51,422 nucleotides of DNA from Mycobacterium sp. (lineage in GTDB: Bacteria; Actinomycetota; Actinomycetes; Mycobacteriales; Mycobacteriaceae). The position numbers and the translations under genes were made by a program. The stretch lies in contig VEQY01000018.1 of NCBI GenBank assembly GCA_018882965.1, positions 1 through 51,422 of the forward strand, given 5' to 3'. The first letter of the stretch is position 1, and each line of letters starts with the position of its first letter. This document shows positions 44,287 through 51,422 of the stretch, piece by piece. A model generated the notes under the pieces. That model did not search any database. It was not told the DNA's origin and saw only the letters and a program-made list of their open reading frames with translations.

Positions 44287-45616
44287 CGGCTTCGGAAGCG
44301 ACGTCTTCGAGATCGTCCTGCGATTTGCTCTCGGGCGAATCCCGGCGGCCGGTGCCCACCAGGGGCGGGGAGAAGCGTCCTGAGGCGTCGTTTGGCGTGG
44401 TCCGACTCGGGCCGGGATAGCCGAGCCGTCCGACCGTGGTGGCGACCCGAAGGACGTAGGCGTCCCGTGGCTCGGTGGGATCCCGCCCGGTGAAATCGGC
44501 GATCCGCTTGAGCCGGTAGCGCACCGTATTTGGATGAACGAACAGTTTGCGGGCGCATGCCTCGATCGCACCCCCGCTATCCAAATAGGCGTCAAGTGTT
44601 TCCGAAAGTGCCGGACCTGCGTCCAGCAGCGGCTGGGTGATTTCGTTGTGCAGGGCGGCCACCGCCGAGACGTCCCCGAGCAGGGCGCGCTCGGGCAGCA
44701 GTTCACGGGCCGGGACCGGTCGCGGCGCACCACTCCAGCCCGCGACCGCGTTCATTCCGGCGAGCGCTTCGGCGGCGCTGAGGTGGGCGGCGGTCAGCAT
44801 GGGAGCGGTCGGCCCGATGACGACCGGTTCGCTCGCGAAGGCGTCCAGCAGGTCGCCGAAGAAACGTTCGGTGGGGGCAAGCGGGCCCGAGATGATCGCG
44901 ATCAACCAGGTGCCGTGCACGTCGGCCAGTGCCGCCCGGTCGTGGCGGGTGGCGATGGCGCGGACGTCCTCACCGGCCAGTTCCTCGCGGCCCGGTGGCG
45001 GGGTGCCCACCACCACCGTCGCCGGCGCGGTGGTGTCCCAGTTCAACGCGGCGGCCCGGGACAGCAGTTCAGGCCCGGTATCGCCGCGCACGACCGCGTC
45101 GACCACGCTGGCCTCCATCCGGCTGTCCCACGACCCACGCGCCTCGGCCGCGTCGGCATAGGCGGTCGCGGCGGCGAAGGCCAGGTCGCGGCTGTAGCGC
45201 AGGATTCCCACGGTCAGCGCGGTCAACTGCTCGTCGGTGCGGGCGAGCAGGGGGACGACCTCCTCGAAGAACTCCATCGTCACCCGGACCATGTCCACGG
45301 TTTGGGCCAGTGCGATCTTGCGGGTCAGATCCTGGGGGACCAGTTCGAAGGCCTGTGCGGTGTATCCGACCTGGCTGGAGGGGTCACGCATCCACTCCAC
45401 GAAATTGACCACCGCCGCCTGGACGACCAGCTGCACGCTGGCCCGCTGCGAGGCTTCGAGCCCGGAGAAGAACGGCAGGCGGTCGGCCATGACATGTACG
45501 GCCTCGGTAGCCAGGCGGCCGGAGTACTGCTTGATCCGGCGCAGGGTCGCCTCGGGGACGTTGTCGAGCAACTGAAGGGCAGGGGGTTCCTGTTCGCGCC
45601 GCGGATTGTCGCTCAC
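44279..45616 (-). CDS. mabR: PucR-type regulator of FAS-II (MabR, Rv2242-like)
   Basis: A protein of about 445 residues from GTG 45616 (VSDNPRREQEPPALQLLDNVPEA); the longer frame to 45697 adds 27 residues with no better site. The C-terminal GAIEACARKLFVHPNTVRYRLKRIADFTGRDP is the helix-turn-helix of the PucR/CdaR family; the middle is a GGDEF-like sensor region of that family. In M. tuberculosis MabR controls mycolic acid elongation and responds to long acyl-CoAs. It is located before fabD, with its operator overlapping its own 3' end. Confidence 0.9.
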   Translation of the reverse strand: MSDNPRREQEPPALQLLDNVPEATLRRIKQYSGRLATEAVHVMADRLPFFSGLEASQRASVQLVVQAAVVNFVEWMRDPSSQVGYTAQAFELVPQDLTRKIALAQTVDMVRVTMEFFEEVVPLLARTDEQLTALTVGILRYSRDLAFAAATAYADAAEARGSWDSRMEASVVDAVVRGDTGPELLSRAAALNWDTTAPATVVVGTPPPGREELAGEDVRAIATRHDRAALADVHGTWLIAIISGPLAPTERFFGDLLDAFASEPVVIGPTAPMLTAAHLSAAEALAGMNAVAGWSGAPRPVPARELLPERALLGDVSAVAALHNEITQPLLDAGPALSETLDAYLDSGGAIEACARKLFVHPNTVRYRLKRIADFTGRDPTEPRDAYVLRVATTVGRLGYPGPSRTTPNDASGRFSPPLVGTGRRDSPESKSQDDLEDVASEAVL

Positions 45617-45620
45617 ACCT

Positions 45621-45639
45621 AAAAAGTACGCCCCTTTTT
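45621..45639. promoter_or_regulatory. AAAAAG-N7-CTTTTT palindrome upstream of mabR
   Basis: A perfect 6-base inverted repeat with a 7-base centre lies 5 bases from the mabR start. The T-rich arms recall the MabR site at 44266-44286 (TTTTGT arms, N9), but sequence and spacing differ. It could be an autoregulatory site. The protein that binds it is not known. Confidence 0.45.
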
Positions 45640-45681
45640 GGCGCAGGCTCACAACAGTTGACGGCCTGCTGCGACGGTTTT

Positions 45682-45714
45682 TTGTCGGACCGCACATTCT
45701 TGTCGGACCGCACA
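45682..45714 (+). repeat. 15-bp tandem direct repeat TTGTCGGACCGCACA
   Basis: Two identical copies lie at 45682-45696 and 45700-45714, an 18-base period. The second forms the -35 part of the promoter next to the 13E12-type gene; the first has the same -35-like element but no -10 at the right distance. Confidence 0.9.
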
Positions 45715-45722
45715 GTTATTCT
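45700..45722 (+). promoter_or_regulatory. PafBC (RecA-NDp)-type DNA-damage promoter
   Basis: TTGTCGGAC at 45700-45708, then exactly 8 bases, then TATTCT at 45717-45722, fits the mycobacterial RecA-independent damage promoter tTGTCRgtg-N8-TAnnnT. The core TTGTCRG is exact; the last two bases are AC instead of TG. Transcription would begin near 45729-45730, at the start codon, giving a leaderless mRNA. Confidence 0.7.
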
Positions 45723-45738
45723 TCGAACATGTATTCGA
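45723..45738. promoter_or_regulatory. LexA (SOS) box over the start of the 13E12-type gene
   Basis: TCGAAC-ATGT-ATTCGA differs by one base from the mycobacterial SOS box TCGAAC-N4-GTTCGA. It begins right after the -10 box and includes the ATG start codon, so LexA bound here would block transcription start directly. Confidence 0.75.
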
Positions 45739-47066
45739 ACACAGGCACCGTGCCGGCGCTGCTCGGTGAAATCGACGCCGCACTCGATGCGCTGTTCGAG
45801 GTCGACCTCGCCGGGCTGTCCGCCGGCGACCTGGTCCGGCTGGCCGGCCGGGTCGAGCGGCTGGTGCGGCGCCACGGCGTGTGGCGGTCGGATGTCGCCC
45901 TGGAAGTCCAGCGCCGGCCGGTCGCCGAGGTCGGCGGGGCGGCGCACAAGGTGCTCGCGGACTGGTTGCGCATCACCCCGGCCGAGGCTCGCCGGCGGCT
46001 GAACCAGGCTGAGCCCCTGGCCCCACGTCGGGCGCTGACGGGTGAGCCGTTGCCGCCGCGTCAGCCCGTTACCGCCGAGGCATGGCGTGCCGGGGAGCTT
46101 GATGTCGAGCATGTCCGGGTCATTCAGCGCTTCCTGGCCGAGCTGCCCGTGGCCATCGCGGTGTGCGAACGGGAGAAGGCCGAGGCGTTCCTGGCCGAAC
46201 AGGCCCGACAGTTGCGCCCCGACCAGCTGGCCAAGCTGGCCGAGCGGCTGGCCCTGGTCCTCAACCCGGACGGCGTGTTCAGCGACGCGGACCGGGCACT
46301 GCGCCGCGGGTTCTCCTGGGGGCCTCAGCGGTCCGACGGGATGAGCATCGGCCGGCTGTGCGCCACCCCGGCGCTGCGGGCCGAGCTTGACGCCTTGTTC
46401 GCCAAGTTCGCCGCTCCCGGACGCTGCAACCCGGCCGACCAGACTCCGCTGGTCGATGGTGAACCGAGCCAGGCCCGCATCGACGCCGACTACCGCAGCG
46501 TCCCCCAGCGCCAGCATGATGCGCTTTCCGCTCTGGCGCGCAGTTTGCTGGGAAACCCGAAACTCGGCCGGCACCGGGGGCTGCCCGTGACGGTGATCGT
46601 CTCGGCGGATCTGCGCGACCTGCAGGCCGCGAGCGGGGTCGCGACCACCGCCGGCGGGACCCTGCTGCCGATGTCCGATCTGTTGCGGATGGCCACCCAC
46701 AGCTATCACTACCTGACCGTGTTCGACGGGGTGTCAGGCCGTTCGCTGTGGCTGGGCCGGACCAAGCGCATCGCGAGTGCCGATCAGCGCATCGTGTTGC
46801 ACGAGCGGGACCGCGGATGCTCCTTCCCGGGGTGCACGGTGCCCGGCTACGGGTGTCAGGTCCACCACGCCGAGCGCGACTGGGCCGACGGGGGAGTCAC
46901 CGATGTCGACGACCTCGCCCTCGCGTGCGGGCCGCACAACCGCTTCATCACACACGGCGGCTGGCTGACCCGAAAACAACGTGACGGCACCACCGCGTGG
47001 CTACCGCCGCCGGGTCTGCCGCTGATCGGCGGCGTCAACAGTTACCACCGCGCCGACCGAGCCGTG

Positions 47067-47087
<21 letters not shown>
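45729..47087 (+). CDS. 13E12-repeat family protein, DUF222 plus HNH endonuclease domain
   Basis: A protein of 452 residues from ATG 45729. The N-terminal two-thirds are the DUF222/13E12 helical region ([66 protein letters not shown]). The C-terminal HNH domain reads [30 protein letters not shown] then LACGPHNRF, with the Cys pairs and His-His/Asn expected of HNH nucleases. These genes are multicopy in mycobacteria, and several are induced by DNA damage; their function is unknown. It sits between mabR and aceE, which are neighbours in M. tuberculosis. It overlaps aceE tail-to-tail by 21 bases. Confidence 0.9.
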
Positions 47088-49856
<2,769 letters not shown>

Positions 49857-50010
49857 CTTCCGCTCCTCGTTGGCTTGGGCAGAGTTGGGGGTCAGGTCCT
49901 ATCGTGCCGCACTCGGGCCGGTCAGGACGGAGAGTGCCGAAGAGCGCTGCGTGAAATTCGCGCAGCGAGCGAAACGAGGCCGCCAGCGGGTAACGTCTGC
50001 CCCTGTGCTG

Positions 50011-50577
50011 ATGGCTAGGGCTTCCCGGGCGCGCACCGGCGGCCTGCTCGTCGGTGGCTCCGCGGTGGTGGCGCTGGGGGTGCTGGGCTGCACCAGCGTC
50101 ACGGGCGGTGATCCGACCGTCAACGCCGGCGACGCCCCGGCCTACCGTAGTTCGATGTCGGCGTCCTCGTCGCAGGCGGCGGCAAGTTCGAGCGCGCGCG
50201 AATCCGAACGTCAGGCGTCCCTGACCGCCGAGGCGGTGATGACGGCGTGCGACACCCTGTCAGCCACCAGCGCCGAGGCGATCGACGCGGTCAACGCCTA
50301 CGTCAGCGCCTTCAACGAGGAGGGTGGCGACATCGCATCAACCGAGGGTCCCGCCATCGACGCGCTGAACGTGAGCGCGCAGGCAGTGGAGAGCGATGTC
50401 AGCGACGTCGTGCCCGAGGAACTCAAGGACGCGATGCTGGCCTGGGCGAACGGGGCCTATGCCACCGCCGACGCGATCGTCAACGAGGCACCGCCGGCGG
50501 AGTTCAACAGCATCATCAGCGACCTCAACGATGCGAGATCCAACGCCCTGCAGTTGTGCGACGAGACCTATCGCTAG
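50011..50577 (+). CDS. Lipoprotein, Rv2240c-like
   Basis: A protein of 188 residues from ATG 50011 (GTG 50005 possible). The N-terminus is basic, then VGGSAVVALGVLGC, where VLGC is a lipobox, so the cysteine would be lipidated. A Ser/Ala-rich linker and a helical domain with two cysteines (MTACDTLSATSAEAIDAVNAYVSAFNEEGG, ALQLCDETYR) follow. Function is unknown. Its place between aceE and DUF3052 matches M. tuberculosis. The gap from 49857 to 50010 holds no gene. Confidence 0.8.
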   Translation: MARASRARTGGLLVGGSAVVALGVLGCTSVTGGDPTVNAGDAPAYRSSMSASSSQAAASSSARESERQASLTAEAVMTACDTLSATSAEAIDAVNAYVSAFNEEGGDIASTEGPAIDALNVSAQAVESDVSDVVPEELKDAMLAWANGAYATADAIVNEAPPAEFNSIISDLNDARSNALQLCDETYR

Positions 50578-50669
50578 TCCGCACCACGCGCGGACCTACC
50601 GGCCGATTCGTGCGACGATAGGCCCGGGAGACGCGAGAGAGACCCGAGAGAGGAAAGGGGGCCGACCAC

Positions 50670-51101
50670 GTGGTCGCCGCGGGTGACACTGGGCGTAACT
50701 ATGCACAGCGGCTGGGCATCGAGAAGGACCAGATCGTCCAGGAACTGGGCTGGGACTCGGACACCGATGACGACATCCGGGCCGACGTCGAGGAGGTGAG
50801 CGGCAGTGAACTGCTCGACGAGGACGCCGACGAGGTCATCGACGTGGTGCTGCTGTGGTGGCGCGACGGCGACGGCGACCTGGTGGACCGCCTGATGGAT
50901 GCCATCGCCCCGCTGGCCGAAGACGGCTTCATCTGGGTGCTGACGCCCAAGACGGGCAAGCCCGGGCACGTCCTGCCCGCGGAGATCGCCGAGTCCGCGC
51001 CGACAGCCGGCCTGATGCAGACCTCCTCGGCCAACCTGGGCGACTGGAGTGCCAGCCGGCTCGTGCAACCGAAATCCAAGGCAGCGGGGAGACGATCGTG
51101 A
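50670..51101 (+). CDS. DUF3052 protein (Rv2239c-like)
   Basis: An acidic protein of 143 residues from GTG 50670. The pattern [35 protein letters not shown], then [42 protein letters not shown] is DUF3052. Function is unknown. Its TGA overlaps the ahpE start as GTGA, so the two are translated together. This coupling suggests a shared role in redox stress, which is inference. Confidence 0.85.
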   Translation: MVAAGDTGRNYAQRLGIEKDQIVQELGWDSDTDDDIRADVEEVSGSELLDEDADEVIDVVLLWWRDGDGDLVDRLMDAIAPLAEDGFIWVLTPKTGKPGHVLPAEIAESAPTAGLMQTSSANLGDWSASRLVQPKSKAAGRRS

Positions 51102-51422
51102 CCGCGACGGTAGGCAGTGCAGCTCCCGATTTCACCTTGAAGGACCAGAACGGGCAGTCGGTGACCCTCAGCGACTTTCGCGGCAAGAAGAACGTCCTGC
51201 TGGTGTTCTTCCCGCTCGCCTTCACCGGTATCTGCCAGGGTGAGCTCGACCAGGTGCGGGACAACCTGCCCGAGTTCGACAACGAGAACACCGCCACCCT
51301 GGCGGTGTCGGTCGGCCCGTCCCCGACGCACAAGATCTGGGCCACCCAGAGCGGGTTCACCTTCCCGGTGCTGTCCGACTTCTGGCCGCACGGGGCGGTC
51401 GCCCAGGCCTACGGGGTGTTCA
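51098..51422 (+). CDS. ahpE: Peroxiredoxin AhpE (3' truncated by window)
   Basis: The first 108 codons from GTG 51098, open to the edge. The peroxidatic Cys lies in [16 protein letters not shown], the standard one-cysteine AhpE site, preceded by [21 protein letters not shown]. The later [29 protein letters not shown] is also AhpE. It reduces peroxides and peroxynitrite using mycothiol/mycoredoxin. The frame continues past the window. Confidence 0.93.
   Translation, partial: MTATVGSAAPDFTLKDQNGQSVTLSDFRGKKNVLLVFFPLAFTGICQGELDQVRDNLPEFDNENTATLAVSVGPSPTHKIWATQSGFTFPVLSDFWPHGAVAQAYGVF

Noticed and set aside
45682..45714. Insertion-sequence terminal repeat or attachment site
   Set aside because: The two copies are direct and only 3 bases apart, with no transposase or integrase near them; a promoter element explains them better.
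49857..50010. tRNA or small RNA gene in the gap between aceE and the lipoprotein gene
   Set aside because: No cloverleaf pattern, no CCA end and no strong hairpin with a T-run could be seen.

Overview
This window looks like chromosome of a fast-growing, probably pigmented actinobacterium of the Mycobacterium/Mycolicibacterium type. The DNA is GC-rich with many GTG starts. It carries MmpL, mycothiol and F420 enzymes, DUF732 and DUF5078 secreted proteins, and the complete FAS-II locus that makes mycolic acid precursors. From about 29.5 kb to the right edge, the gene order follows the M. tuberculosis Rv2260 to Rv2238c region as I remember it: MBL protein, mscR, beta-lactamase-like protein, DUF3145, diacylglycerol kinase, FAD oxidase, TetR, glpD1, accD6, kasB, kasA, acpM, fabD, mabR, aceE, a lipoprotein, DUF3052 and ahpE. 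It is a core block with a few insertions.

Layout. 0-2.5 kb: the 3' end of a CtpI/CtpH-like P-type ATPase and a small membrane protein with a lysine-rich tail. 2.5-14 kb: an accessory region with a secreted pectate-lyase-like protein carrying VCBS repeats, an ornithine cyclodeaminase-like enzyme, a Na+/H+ antiporter, a DsbA-fold protein, an F420-type oxidoreductase, a Ca2+/H+ antiporter, a secreted HNH nuclease, and an operon for a DUF4185 protein and a phytase-esterase-like protein. 14-18.3 kb: an MmpL operon (mmpL, DUF5078, NTF2-like) that lacks mmpS and is divergent from a DUF732 gene across a palindromic site. 18.3-19.6 kb: an SRPBCC protein and an SDR enzyme.

19.8-27.3 kb: a tightly coupled eight-gene carotenoid operon: crtI, crtB, crtYc, crtYd, a CrtT-like methyltransferase, crtU, a Rieske protein and a DapB-like dehydrogenase. 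It should take geranylgeranyl diphosphate through phytoene, lycopene and beta-carotene to an aromatic carotenoid of the isorenieratene type. The Rieske protein has both the 2Fe-2S ligands and a D-x2-H-x4-H mononuclear iron motif, so it may be an oxygenase that decorates the carotenoid. crtE and idi are not in the window.

27.3-38.9 kb: small membrane proteins, a zinc alcohol dehydrogenase, the mycothiol detoxification pair (mscR plus MBL hydrolase), a beta-lactamase-family hydrolase, DUF3145, a VCBS-DUF192 fusion, and a lipid/glycerol group (dagK, an AGPS-like FAD oxidase, TetR, glpD). 38.9-45.6 kb: the FAS-II operon mabR-fabD-acpM-kasA-kasB-accD6, with a TTTTGT-N9-ACAAAA site upstream of fabD. 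45.7-47.1 kb: a 13E12/DUF222 HNH gene whose upstream DNA combines a PafBC-type promoter with a LexA box over a probably leaderless start. 47.1-51.4 kb: aceE, a lipoprotein, DUF3052 and the 5' part of ahpE.

No rRNA, tRNA, CRISPR array, IS element or prophage was seen. No intergenic gap exceeds 300 bases. Eight of the ten tail-to-tail gene pairs overlap at their 3' ends. All names rest on reading motifs and on memory of homologues, not on database searches.
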